Shown here piece after piece: positions 1 to 11,779 of a stretch of 64,000 bases of DNA. The first letter of the stretch is position 1. The number at the start of each line of letters is the position of its first letter. Source of the stretch: Natronorubrum aibiense (GTDB lineage: Archaea; Halobacteriota; Halobacteria; Halobacteriales; Natrialbaceae); NCBI RefSeq assembly GCF_009392895.1, contig NZ_CP045488.1, forward strand, positions 2,976,001-3,040,000, given 5' to 3'. Made by a program: the position numbers and the translations under genes. Below the pieces are notes generated by a model that saw only the letters and a program-made list of their open reading frames with translations, searched no databases and was not told the origin of the DNA.

Positions 1-7
1 CGAGTCG

Positions 8-259
8 TCAGTTGTCGAAGCCGGGTTCCATGAAGAACGCGACGACGAGCGCGACAGTACCGACGAATCCGGCGAGCATGAGGCCAGCCGCACCGGAGAC
101 GACGTTCAACTCCGTCCCGGCGAGTGTCGATTCCTGAAAGCCCATCCAGCCGATGTATACGGCGATGAGGAAGCTAACGACAGAAAGCACTGCAGCACCG
201 GTCTGGAACGGGGTCTCGAACGGCCCGACACCACTCGAGTTTGCGGTCGAGCTCGTCAT
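8..259 (-). CDS. small two-helix membrane protein
   Basis: An 83-residue protein of unknown function. After a Ser/Thr-rich N-terminus of about 20 residues it shows two hydrophobic segments (about residues 21-41 and 52-76) joined by a short loop, so it is probably a small integral membrane protein. The reading frame extends upstream without a stop, but the ATG at 259 is preferred because the upstream extension looks like shadow translation and the hydrophobic core follows directly. It is divergent from asd. I do not recognise a named family. Confidence 0.7.
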   Translation of the reverse strand: MTSSTANSSGVGPFETPFQTGAAVLSVVSFLIAVYIGWMGFQESTLAGTELNVVSGAAGLMLAGFVGTVALVVAFFMEPGFDN

Positions 260-499
260 CGGGACCACCCCGCGTCCGACTCGAATCGAACCTGTTGTGA
301 GTGCATCGGCAGATAGATTTCGCTCCGTTTTCTTAATCGCTTCTATACTCTCGCACTCGAGACGCGCCACGGGATCGGCTAAATCGGTGACAGAGGCGGC
401 TTCGAGTACCGACGGCAGCCACAACTGGAGGGGGAGACACACGGTGACGAGCGACGGAAACCCAAACGGTTTTGCGGTCGCAACCCCGACTCCCGGAAA

Positions 500-1534
500 A
501 TGGCAGTACGAGTTGGCGTTCTCGGTGCGACCGGTGCCGTTGGACAGCGACTGATTCAGCTTCTCGACCCCCACCCGGAGTTCGAGATTGCAGCACTGAC
601 CGCGAGTGATTCCAGTGCCGGCAAGACGTACCGGCAGGCAGCCAAGTGGCGCGTCGACAGTCCGATCCCGGACGACGTCGCGGAGATGACCGTCACCGCG
701 ACCGACCCCGACGAGGTTCCAAGCGACGTCGACCTGTTGTTCTCGTCGCTTCCCTCGAGCGTCGGCGAGGCCGTCGAACCGGGCTTCTGTGAGGCCGGCT
801 ACGTCGTCTCGTCGAACTCCTCGAACGGACGGATGGCCGACGACATCCCGCTCGTCATCCCGGAGGTCAACGCCGACCACCTCGACCTGCTCGAGGTCCA
901 GCGCGACGAGCGCGGCTGGGACGGCGCGATGGTCAAAAACCCCAACTGCTCGACGATCACCTTCGTGCCCACGCTCGCCGCTCTCGAGGAGTACGGCTTA
1001 GAGAAAGTCCACGTCGCGACGCTGCAGGCCGTCTCCGGCGCTGGCTACGATGGCGTCACTTCGATGGAGATCATCGACAACGCCATCCCCCACATCGGCG
1101 GCGAAGAGGACAAACTCGAGACCGAATCGAAGAAACTGCTGGGTAGCTTCGACGGCGCGGCACTCTCGCTCAACGACGTCGAGGTCGGTGCCTCTTGTAA
1201 CCGCATCCCGACGATCGACGGCCACTTAGAGAACGTCTTCGTCGAGACCGCTGAGGAACTTTCCCCTGAGCAGGCAGCCGAAGCGATGCGCGAGTACCCA
1301 TCGCTCGACCTGCACTCCTCGCCGGACCAGCTGATCGAGGTCTTCGAGGACCCCGAGCGACCACAGCCACGTCTCGACCGCACCCTCGGCAACGGGATGT
1401 CCATCTCCGCCGGCGGCATCCGCGAGTCGACGTTCGGCCTGCAGTACAACTGTCTCGCCCACAACACGATGCGCGGCGCAGCCGGCGCGAGCGTGCTCAA
1501 CGGCGAACTGTTGCTCGAGAACGGCTACCTGTAA
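500..1534 (+). CDS. asd: aspartate-semialdehyde dehydrogenase
   Basis: Catalyses the NADPH-dependent reduction of aspartyl phosphate to aspartate semialdehyde, the branch point to lysine, threonine, methionine and isoleucine. The 344-residue protein has the N-terminal dinucleotide-binding motif GATGAVG (residues 9-15) and the catalytic cysteine in NPNCSTI (Cys150), followed by the conserved SGAGYDG segment. The length fits the archaeal/fungal-type family. A T-rich box (TTTTGCGG near 471) lies about 28 bp upstream of the ATG, consistent with a leaderless transcript. The gene stands alone, divergent from the small membrane protein. Confidence 0.96.
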   Translation: MAVRVGVLGATGAVGQRLIQLLDPHPEFEIAALTASDSSAGKTYRQAAKWRVDSPIPDDVAEMTVTATDPDEVPSDVDLLFSSLPSSVGEAVEPGFCEAGYVVSSNSSNGRMADDIPLVIPEVNADHLDLLEVQRDERGWDGAMVKNPNCSTITFVPTLAALEEYGLEKVHVATLQAVSGAGYDGVTSMEIIDNAIPHIGGEEDKLETESKKLLGSFDGAALSLNDVEVGASCNRIPTIDGHLENVFVETAEELSPEQAAEAMREYPSLDLHSSPDQLIEVFEDPERPQPRLDRTLGNGMSISAGGIRESTFGLQYNCLAHNTMRGAAGASVLNGELLLENGYL

Positions 1535-1695
1535 CCCGCCTCGAGCGAGACGCGTTTTTTGCCCCATCGAGGTTCCCAGCGCCGGTAGAATCCGCGTCGA
1601 GACGCATCCAGACGGTGAATTGCTCTCGTCGAGTCAGGGGGACATCCTGCACACTTTGGCAGCGGGTACAATTACGGTCGCTCCCAAGCGGAGGT

Positions 1696-2067
1696 ATGCT
1701 TCCACTCATCTCCGAGCCCGAATCGTTAACGGCGCCCGCGTCGCAATCACCCTCCGAGACGGACGTCGCACTCGAGTTACTGGCCGATCGACAACGTCGA
1801 GCCGTCCTCGAGTATCTGTGCGATCACGAGGACGAAACCACGTTGTCCGATCTAGCAGAGTACGTCGCCCTCGAGAACCGAGACGAATCGAGTGGAGCAC
1901 TCGCTGCAACCGGCGACGCCCTCTTTGGGACGCGTCGACGCGTCGAACTCTCGCTTCGTCACGTCCACCTGCCGAAGCTAGCGGCAGCCGACGCCATCGA
2001 CTACGACACCGACACGAACGCCGTTTCGCTGCGAGAGCGAGGAACCGACGTACTCGCACGGATCTAA
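1696..2067 (+). CDS. haloarchaeal winged-helix-type regulator (DUF7344-like)
   Basis: A 123-residue probable transcription factor. Residues about 22-105 read as a helical DNA-binding domain: an ELLADRQRRAVLEYL helix, then an acidic linker, then RRVELSLRHVHLPKLAAADAIDYD, the pattern of the large haloarchaeal DUF7344-type HTH families. The ATG at 1696 is chosen because a GGAGG ribosome-binding site lies just upstream (1690-1694). No neighbouring operon points to a target. Family assignment is from motif memory, not a search. Confidence 0.75.
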   Translation: MLPLISEPESLTAPASQSPSETDVALELLADRQRRAVLEYLCDHEDETTLSDLAEYVALENRDESSGALAATGDALFGTRRRVELSLRHVHLPKLAAADAIDYDTDTNAVSLRERGTDVLARI

Positions 2068-2086
2068 CGTCCCGAATCCGAGCACG

Positions 2087-3100
2087 TCAGGGCAGCACCT
2101 GATTCTCGAGGTCTGCGGTCGGCTCCTCGGCGACGCGTCGAACGTTTTCGGCAACGATGTCGGCGAGTCGCTCGTAGTACTTCGGCGTGTGGCCCGCGTT
2201 GTGGGGGGTGATCTGAACGTTCTCGAAGGTCCACAGCGGATGATCCTCGGGCAGCGGTTCGGGATCGGTGACGTCGAGCGATGCGCCACGGATCCAGTTC
2301 GAACGCAGAGCCTGGACGAGCGCATCGGTGTCGATGACCGGTCCGCGAGCGACGTTGACGAGGACGGCATCGGGATCGATCGTTACGAACGTCTCGTGGT
2401 CGATCAGGCCGCGGGTCGTCTCCGTAAGCGGACAGGCGAGCACGAGATAGTCGGTACGAGCCAGCGCCTCGTCGAACGCCGCCCCGTCGAAACCGATCAC
2501 CTCGTCGGTCGGGCCGCCTTTCTCTGGACTGTAGCGGACGCCGATCGTCTCGACGCCAAAGGGTTCGAGTCGCTCACAGACCGCCTGCCCGATCGCCCCC
2601 AGCCCGACGATCGTTACCGTCGATCCCTGCAACTCGTGGGCCTTGTAGTGGCGCCACTCACGGCGGCGCTGCTGGCGTGCACCGACGTGAAACCGACGCG
2701 TAAACCGGAGGATCGCCCCCAGAACGTGTTCGCCGATGTTCGGGCCGTGGACACCCGATGCGTTCGTGACCGTCACGTTCCGATCTTCGAGGGCCTCGAG
2801 TGGCAGGTGGCCGGTCCCCGCGTAGGCACACGCGAAGACCTCGAGAGCGTCGGCGGCCTCGAGCAAGTCCTCATCGAGGGTCATGCCGGTGACGAACCGT
2901 GCCGCCTCGATAGCCTCGCGCTCCTCGGACGGCGTTCGAGCGAGTTCGATCGTCGCGTTCGGCAACCGTTCGCGGATCGCAGCGACGTACTGTTCGACTG
3001 GCATCCCGTGGGTCCCGTTCCGAAGGACGAGCACGTCTGGTGCATCCGTCTCTGTGTCAGCGCTTGCAGCGGATTCGGCATCGCTCTCGCTATCGGTCAT
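2087..3100 (-). CDS. D-2-hydroxyacid dehydrogenase
   Basis: NAD(P)-dependent oxidoreductase of the D-isomer-specific 2-hydroxyacid dehydrogenase family (337 residues); the substrate cannot be told from sequence. The Rossmann motif GLGAIGQ is at residues 166-172. The active-site Arg252 (in ARGPVID), a Glu near 281 and His300 (in ITPHNAG) match the family triad. The first 20 residues are an acidic Ser/Asp tail. The ATG at 3100 is preferred over upstream starts, which would add a non-conserved extension. Divergently arranged with the flavoprotein at 3292. Confidence 0.93.
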   Translation of the reverse strand: MTDSESDAESAASADTETDAPDVLVLRNGTHGMPVEQYVAAIRERLPNATIELARTPSEEREAIEAARFVTGMTLDEDLLEAADALEVFACAYAGTGHLPLEALEDRNVTVTNASGVHGPNIGEHVLGAILRFTRRFHVGARQQRRREWRHYKAHELQGSTVTIVGLGAIGQAVCERLEPFGVETIGVRYSPEKGGPTDEVIGFDGAAFDEALARTDYLVLACPLTETTRGLIDHETFVTIDPDAVLVNVARGPVIDTDALVQALRSNWIRGASLDVTDPEPLPEDHPLWTFENVQITPHNAGHTPKYYERLADIVAENVRRVAEEPTADLENQVLP

Positions 3101-3260
3101 ATGCACTCCCTCGGACGGTGCGTTCAAAAGCGTTCGTCCATTGGGAGTCGATTCGGGGCGCGCCCGCGGGCGAATCACTCGGCAGTGTGCTCCAGCGACT
3201 GGCGCTGTCGTATCGGATCGAAGCCAGCCTCGAGTGTATCCCTGCAGGAATTTCACGCAG

Positions 3261-3267
3261 TTTAATA
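3261..3267 (+). promoter_or_regulatory. TATA box of the flavoprotein gene
   Basis: TTTAATA lies about 25-31 bp before the ATG at 3292, the spacing of haloarchaeal leaderless promoters. This supports the internal ATG at 3292 rather than upstream starts in the same frame. Confidence 0.6.
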
Positions 3268-3291
3268 CGCGCGACGGAGTCTCAATGGAGT

Positions 3292-4683
3292 ATGGAACGC
3301 GTTGATGTCGCGATCGTCGGTGGCGGTCCTGCGGGTGCGTCTGCAGCCGAACGGGCGGCTGCCCACGGCGCTGAGACCGTCCTCTTCGAACAGGGCGTCC
3401 CGCGAGAGGACCGCGATGGACTCGGCCCCGACTCGACCGACGCCGCCGGCATGCTCGATTACTGGATCGACATTATGGACTTCGACTACCGGGAGATTCC
3501 CGACGACGTCATCCACCGGGAGCTCGAAGCCACCGAGTTCGTCGGTCCCAACAGCAGCGTCGAACTGACCACGACGGGAATAGACGCCACGTACCCGAAA
3601 TTCGGGTACACTTTCCATCGCGCACGCATGGACGATTGGCTCTACGAACGCGCGACCGACGCCGGCGCCGACCTCCGCGTCGGCACGGGCGTCAAAGACC
3701 TCGAGACCGACCTTCGTGCCTCGAGCCCGAACGGCCCAACCCACACGTTGACGCTCTCGACCGGCGACCAACTCGAGGCCCAGTACGTCGTCCTCGCTGA
3801 TGGGCCACAGCGGCGGATCACCCTCGACGCGCTCGACCAGTTTACGGCCCCTGGCCGAAGCGTCTCCGATTACCTCTCGCCACCGAACGCCAACCACATC
3901 GCCTACCAGGAGTATCGTGAGTTCCCTCCCGAGTTGTTCGAAGAGTTCGAAGACACCCTCAAGTTCTGGTGGGGGTACATGCCCGGCGAGACCGCCTATC
4001 CGTGGGTGTTTCCAAACGACGGCACGGTCGCCCGCGTTGGCCTGACGATGCCTATCGGCATGGAACTCGAGGACGTCTCCAATCCCGCCGCCTACGCGCT
4101 GCTCGACCCATCCGACGAGCAACTCCCGACAGGATCGGAGTATATCACTCGTCTCCTCGAACACGAGTACGGCGACGAGTACGACATCGAAACGGACATC
4201 CCGATCGTCGAAGACCGCGGCAAATCGAAGGGAACCGAAACGTATCCGATCTCCTCGACGCGACCGATCGACTCTCCCGTCGGCGCGAACATCGCCGTCG
4301 CCGGCGGCGCGATGGGAACGACATCCGCCTTCCACGAAGGCGGTTACCACGTCGCCGTCCGGACGGGGAAAATCGCCGGGAGACTGGCCGCAACCGACTC
4401 GCTCGAAAACTACAACGACGTCTGGAAACGCGCGATCGGCGACGAAATCCGTCGGAACGTCTCGTTCGCCGATATCGTCAAAGACTACGAACCCGACGAC
4501 TGGGACTGGGCGTTCGACGTCATCAACGACATGCAGGGATCGACGGGCGACAACGTGTTGATCTCGAAGCGCTACTCCGCCGGCCTCGACGCCTCCAAAA
4601 TTCTGCTCGCCTACAAAAAGCGTAAGTTCGCGTATCGAAACGGCAGCTACGTTCAACTGTGCGAAGACGAGTACTTCTACTGA
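3292..4683 (+). CDS. geranylgeranyl reductase family flavoprotein
   Basis: FAD-dependent oxidoreductase of 463 residues related to the geranylgeranyl/digeranylgeranylglycerophospholipid reductases that saturate isoprenoid chains of archaeal lipids or quinones. The N-terminus carries the FAD motif VGGGPAGASAAERAA (from about residue 9) with an acidic strand end. A later GGAMGTTSAFHEGGYHVAVRTG segment fits the second FAD-contact region. It is longer than the roughly 400-residue canonical GGR and has its own C-terminal extension, so its exact substrate is uncertain. A TATA box at 3261 places the start at 3292. Confidence 0.85.
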   Translation: MERVDVAIVGGGPAGASAAERAAAHGAETVLFEQGVPREDRDGLGPDSTDAAGMLDYWIDIMDFDYREIPDDVIHRELEATEFVGPNSSVELTTTGIDATYPKFGYTFHRARMDDWLYERATDAGADLRVGTGVKDLETDLRASSPNGPTHTLTLSTGDQLEAQYVVLADGPQRRITLDALDQFTAPGRSVSDYLSPPNANHIAYQEYREFPPELFEEFEDTLKFWWGYMPGETAYPWVFPNDGTVARVGLTMPIGMELEDVSNPAAYALLDPSDEQLPTGSEYITRLLEHEYGDEYDIETDIPIVEDRGKSKGTETYPISSTRPIDSPVGANIAVAGGAMGTTSAFHEGGYHVAVRTGKIAGRLAATDSLENYNDVWKRAIGDEIRRNVSFADIVKDYEPDDWDWAFDVINDMQGSTGDNVLISKRYSAGLDASKILLAYKKRKFAYRNGSYVQLCEDEYFY

Positions 4684-4724
4684 ACTCGCCGACCAGTCTG
4701 CCGGTTGGGACGTTTCGAATCGAC

Positions 4725-4934
4725 TTACGACTCGCTTAGATCGGAATCCGTCTCGAGAACGTGCAGCGTCGCCGAGTCGCAGTCACAGACGGACGACTGG
4801 CCAAGCGGCTGTAGACTGCCGTCGGGTAATATCTGGACGACACCGATCTCTCCGTAGCGGTCGCATTTCGCTGCAGCACGTTGTTTCTCGTCGTCGTTTT
4901 CCACCAGGGTCACCTTGGGGCCGAGTCGTACCAC
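4725..4934 (-). CDS. small cysteine-containing protein, unknown function
   Basis: Short minus-strand gene of up to 69 residues with no ATG in frame. It would start with GTG at 4934 or with an internal GTG at the TLVEN segment. The readable part has one Cys in KCDRYGEIG and a second cluster CDCDS near the C-terminus, so it could bind one metal ion or be a degenerate zinc ribbon. It lies between the flavoprotein and the catalase remnant. I do not recognise a family. Codon use looks coding, but a decayed start is possible. Confidence 0.45.
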   Translation of the reverse strand: MVRLGPKVTLVENDDEKQRAAAKCDRYGEIGVVQILPDGSLQPLGQSSVCDCDSATLHVLETDSDLSES

Positions 4935-4985
4935 AGCCAGCGACGAAAAACCCCGTTCTGATCGATCACGAGTGGTGGGTCCGTC

Positions 4986-5420
4986 ATGGGGGATACTGAC
5001 TCCACATGGGTCCTCGCGTCATTCGAGGCCGACAGTAACGAATCATCGGCCGGTAGTCCAGGACGATCCCTGAACGGCCCCGACCCCGGCATGAAGGATC
5101 TGCTCTCGTATTTAATCGCTCGAGATACCATGCACCAGACTCAGTGGCTCGAGGCCCTGGAAACGCTCGACGATCCAGTGGCCAGTCCCCGCAAGCTTCC
5201 CACAGGAGCAAAAATTGGGACATCAACTACACATTCATTTCGACTCGACACGAGGCACAGCCGGATCCCGGCTATCCGTGGACCCAGGGCGAGTCGCCGG
5301 ACGGAAAGCGACAGGTCTCCTACGCCGCCGAACAGCCGGACGAGCGATGTCGTCGCGCTCGATCCGGACCCGATGACGAACAACGAGGCCAACAGAACCA
5401 CCACCAACTCAGACAAGTAA
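4986..5420 (+). pseudogene. manganese catalase remnant (5'-truncated, frameshifted)
   Basis: The C-terminal half of a dimanganese catalase (Mn_catalase family). In one frame (about 4998-5180) it reads DPGMKDLLSYLIARDTMHQ followed by WLEAL, the conserved metal-ligand helix with its His. The homology then moves to the next frame (about 5180-5330): NWDINYTFIS, then PWTQGESPDGKRQVSYAAE, the family's C-terminal signature. A return to the first frame gives a tail ending at 5420. At least one and probably two frameshifts are needed. The N-terminal half with the other metal ligands is absent upstream. It cannot encode an active enzyme. Confidence 0.75.
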
Positions 5421-5668
5421 GATCGACGCATCCGATTACTCCCTTCGATCGCGTCGTCTCTGTTCCCCGAATACGCCAGGTTCCGGTCCCACAAACGTGT
5501 CGAGGGTCTTCTGACGACAATCTGCGGCCGACCACGAAATCCCGTCCTCGAGATCGACGAGATTGCCACGAAATCGACCCTGTAAGAGTTAAACGGCCCG
5601 GGTTCCTAAGACAAGTGCGTGCCTTTAGTCCCCGTCCGAGCAAACCCATTTGGGTGCGATGACAGTAC

Positions 5669-5756
5669 GGCGAACCCGGGCACGCGACAGTAATTCGGTG
5701 GGCATCGCCCACCCGATTGAGAGGCGATACCTCTCCGCCCGGCACGAGGGTTAGCC
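5669..5756. ncRNA. candidate structured RNA, unknown function
   Basis: Nested complementary segments would fold to a compact structure of 88 nt. GGCGAAC (5669) pairs with GTTAGCC (5750) with one mismatch, and CCGGGC (5676) pairs with GCCCGG (5737). Two perfect hairpins lie inside: GGTGGGC/GCCCACC (5697-5713) and GAGAGG/CCTCTC (5719-5735). There is no T-arm consensus, so it is not a normal tRNA. It also lacks the SRP helix-8 core and RNase P conserved regions. The strand is undetermined; it could instead be a DNA-level or processing structure. Confidence 0.3.
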
Positions 5757-5876
5757 AGCTGACGCGGCATGCCGCCACGGAATGAGGCTGGACGTTAGTG
5801 TTCCGGGTGATACTATTCGTTAAGTCTGAGAGACAGGTCTAATAAGTTGGTTAGTTGCACTTGGATAATAACTACG

Positions 5877-5912
5877 AAAACCCCAGCCAGCCACAGCTGT
5901 GGCTCGTTGGGG
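5877..5912 (-). terminator. terminator-like hairpin after the rRNA operon
   Basis: Read on the minus strand, a nearly perfect 16-bp stem (CCCCA and AGCCACAG pairing with CTGTGGCT and TGGGG, 5881-5912) is followed directly by TTTT. It lies just downstream of 5S, where the operon transcript should end. It could also be a processing hairpin. Confidence 0.5.
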
Positions 5913-5928
5913 TAACTGAAGTATGAAT

Positions 5929-6050
5929 GGAGGCGGCGAAACGAGTTTCCCAGAGGCTCGCGCACTCCAGTACTCACCGTAACGCAGGCGGGCTTATCTT
6001 CCGTGTTCGGGATGGGTACGGGAGGAACCCCGCCGCTGTGGCCGCCGTAA
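5929..6050 (-). rRNA. rrf: 5S ribosomal RNA
   Basis: Minus-strand sequence of about 122 nt matching haloarchaeal 5S: it begins TTACGGCGGCCACAGCGGC, contains CCCGTACCCATCCCGAACAC and AGTACTGGAGTGCGCGAGCC, and ends in the complementary GCCGCC segment. Ends are set by the terminal stem and may be off by one or two bases. It is the last rRNA of the operon. Confidence 0.95.
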
Positions 6051-6099
6051 CGCCGATCAACGGAATCGAACCGTCGTCACACCAGTATCGGTGGTCTCC

Positions 6100-6156
6100 G
6101 ACCGTGTGTATGTGTAGTCCAGTTTGCGTCCGGACCCGTTCACGCGTCACGGATCC
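6100..6156 (-). other. 23S rRNA processing stem, 3' arm
   Basis: This segment is the inverted complement of 9119-9171, interrupted by short unequal bulges around GGACGC. The two arms bring the 23S ends together into the long stem with a bulge-helix-bulge that archaeal splicing endonuclease cuts during pre-rRNA maturation. It occupies most of the 23S-5S spacer. Confidence 0.75.
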
Positions 6157-6167
6157 AATGCGATGTA

Positions 6168-9083
<2,916 letters not shown>

Positions 9084-9118
9084 GTTCATCGGATCGGCGT
9101 TGCGACAGAGTCGCAACA

Positions 9119-9171
9119 TCGTGACCCGGGAACGGGTCCAGTGGACGCCTGGACTACACGTACACACGGTC
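9119..9171 (-). other. 23S rRNA processing stem, 5' arm
   Basis: Complement of 6100-6156; together they form the precursor 23S stem. The near-identical reversed segments include ACGGGTCC, GGACGC and TGGACTACAC; the small length differences between arms supply the bulges of a bulge-helix-bulge site. Confidence 0.75.
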
Positions 9172-9312
9172 GCATCTGCACGCCGGTAGACGGCCGGCCT
9201 GCATTGACCCTTCCCACTCACACTTGCGCGGAGTGGTGCATCAGTTCAGTCGTACTCAATCATCCCTTCGTCTCCCACTTAAGGGGAGCGATTCGATGAT
9301 TGGTACGAGTCA

Positions 9313-9384
9313 TGGACCCACAGGGATTCGAACCCTGGGCATCCTCCTTGCAAAGGAGGCACTCTACCACTGAGCTATGGGCCC
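9313..9384 (-). tRNA. tRNA-Ala (anticodon TGC)
   Basis: A 72-nt tRNA on the minus strand in the 16S-23S spacer, the standard archaeal position. Acceptor stem GGGCCCA pairs with TGGGTCC with discriminator A. The D-arm contains GCTCAGTGGTAGAGT, the anticodon arm is CTCCTTTGCAAGGAG (TGC), and the T-arm is CAGGGTTCGAATCCCTG. CCA is not encoded. A perfect 10-bp hairpin (9386-9407) abuts the 5' end. Confidence 0.98.
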
Positions 9385-9385
9385 A

Positions 9386-9407
9386 TGTCCGCCCAGATGG
9401 GCGGACA
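9386..9407. other. perfect 10-bp hairpin next to tRNA-Ala
   Basis: TGTCCGCCCA and TGGGCGGACA form a perfect stem with a 2-base loop, immediately upstream of the tRNA 5' end in the pre-rRNA. It may guide tRNA excision or separate 16S and 23S processing. It is direct sequence symmetry without a known name. Confidence 0.55.
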
Positions 9408-9460
9408 GAGACATATGTGTTAGCCTCGGTAGTTCTGAGGTGCCCGATCGGCCGCGCGAT

Positions 9461-9480
9461 GGGTCGATCGAACGTGAAAA
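9461..9480 (-). other. 16S rRNA processing stem, 3' arm
   Basis: Contains CGAACGTG (9469-9476) and GGTC, complementary to CACGTTCG (11066-11073) and GACC upstream of 16S. The pair forms the core of the 16S precursor stem with flanking bulges. Confidence 0.6.
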
Positions 9481-9518
9481 TCGCTGGTGGGTCAGGACAG
9501 CGTCCTGATCCCGGTCTG

Positions 9519-10989
<1,471 letters not shown>

Positions 10990-11060
10990 GCTATATACTC
11001 CCAACCATTGTTGGGAGGGTTCTTGGCGGTGAATGTTAAGATACACACTCACACATAAAT

Positions 11061-11079
11061 GGGTCCACGTTCGGTGACC
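11061..11079 (-). other. 16S rRNA processing stem, 5' arm
   Basis: GGGTCCACGTTCGGTGACC on the plus strand is largely complementary to 9461-9480. It marks where the primary transcript folds back around 16S. Confidence 0.6.
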
Positions 11080-11200
11080 CTAGATCGTCGACCGATCAGG
11101 CGACACCGAACTACCAAGGCTAACATCAGATCCCATCTGTACGGCGGACCGCAGGGGTAGGATCCTCATTTCCTTCGGATCTACTTCTAAGCCACCAGGA

Positions 11201-11217
11201 GTACATAACCCCTTCGG
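11201..11217 (-). promoter_or_regulatory. possible third rRNA promoter
   Basis: On the minus strand CCGAAGGGGTTATGTAC resembles a BRE plus TATA element upstream of 16S. It is weaker than the two boxes further upstream and is not an exact repeat of them. Confidence 0.35.
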
Positions 11218-11298
11218 ACTCAAGTGATCCATGCTGACGTGACGCCACGAGTTGAACGCGGCGTCAATCACGTCGTTTGCATTCACATCCGAGTTCCC

Positions 11299-11320
11299 TT
11301 ATGTATTTAAGGGCGTCGGA
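11299..11320 (-). promoter_or_regulatory. rRNA operon promoter, proximal copy
   Basis: Minus-strand GACGCCCTTAAATACATAAG gives a purine/GC-rich BRE-like lead and a TTAAATA TATA box. It repeats the distal promoter (GACGCCCTTATATGC) 82 bp away, the tandem arrangement typical of haloarchaeal rRNA operons. Confidence 0.7.
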
Positions 11321-11383
11321 TTGGAACGCCACCGGAATCGGCATCCGGCGAAGCGTTCTTCGTATTACTGCAGAAGCGTCGGG

Positions 11384-11400
11384 TGCATATAAGGGCGTCG
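11384..11400 (-). promoter_or_regulatory. rRNA operon promoter, distal copy
   Basis: Minus-strand CGACGCCCTTATATGC shares the GACGCCCTTA core with the proximal copy at 11299-11320. It is the most upstream rRNA promoter visible. Confidence 0.7.
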
Positions 11401-11498
11401 TCTCGAACGACTTTTGATCCGTGTTGATCAATGACGGTAGTGAGAGCGTCTGGAATGGTGACCGATACGATTTAGCGACGGCGGACGAACAGGGAGGT

Positions 11499-11720
11499 AT
11501 GGACCGAGAGGGGTTCGTCAGGCTCGCGGTCATCGGGATCGGACTCGTCATAGTGAGTTTTTTCGTCCGCGGATTCAGCCAGCTCGCGTTCGGGCGAGGC
11601 ATCGCGGACTTCCTGCAGGCACCGTTTGCGATCACGGGATTCCTGATCGTCGTCTATCTGTTCATCAGAGCGACACTCGATGCGACGGGGCTCTGGCCCA
11701 TCGAGAACACCGAGACGTAA
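11499..11720 (+). CDS. small two-helix membrane protein
   Basis: A 73-residue protein with two hydrophobic segments (about residues 7-23 and 40-59) separated by a short polar loop. The start at 11499 is supported by an adjacent GGGAGG ribosome-binding site at 11492-11497; longer in-frame starts add unrelated sequence. It lies between the rRNA promoters (divergent) and hisD (same strand, 59 bp downstream). Function unknown; no family recognised. Confidence 0.75.
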   Translation: MDREGFVRLAVIGIGLVIVSFFVRGFSQLAFGRGIADFLQAPFAITGFLIVVYLFIRATLDATGLWPIENTET

Positions 11721-11779
11721 CCGATCGGCACCGTCGTGGGAAGGAAACCGTTTTTCGAGCACCGACCGAATGGACAGGT

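Larger units (their letters stand above)
5421..5928. other. non-coding stretch between catalase remnant and 5S rRNA
   Basis: No convincing gene here; open frames on both strands are low-complexity shadows. It holds a three-way-junction-like fold at 5669-5756 and a terminator-like hairpin at 5881-5912. A tRNA-Cys gene, commonly found after 5S in haloarchaeal rRNA operons, was looked for on the minus strand and not found. Confidence 0.6.

Noticed and set aside
5669-5756. tRNA gene
   Set aside because: Although 88 nt long and folded, it has no T-loop consensus, no valid D-arm and no anticodon loop.
5144-5778. Open frames on both strands across 5144-5778
   Set aside because: Apart from the catalase segments these have no coherent domain, unusual amino-acid mix and no start or promoter signal.
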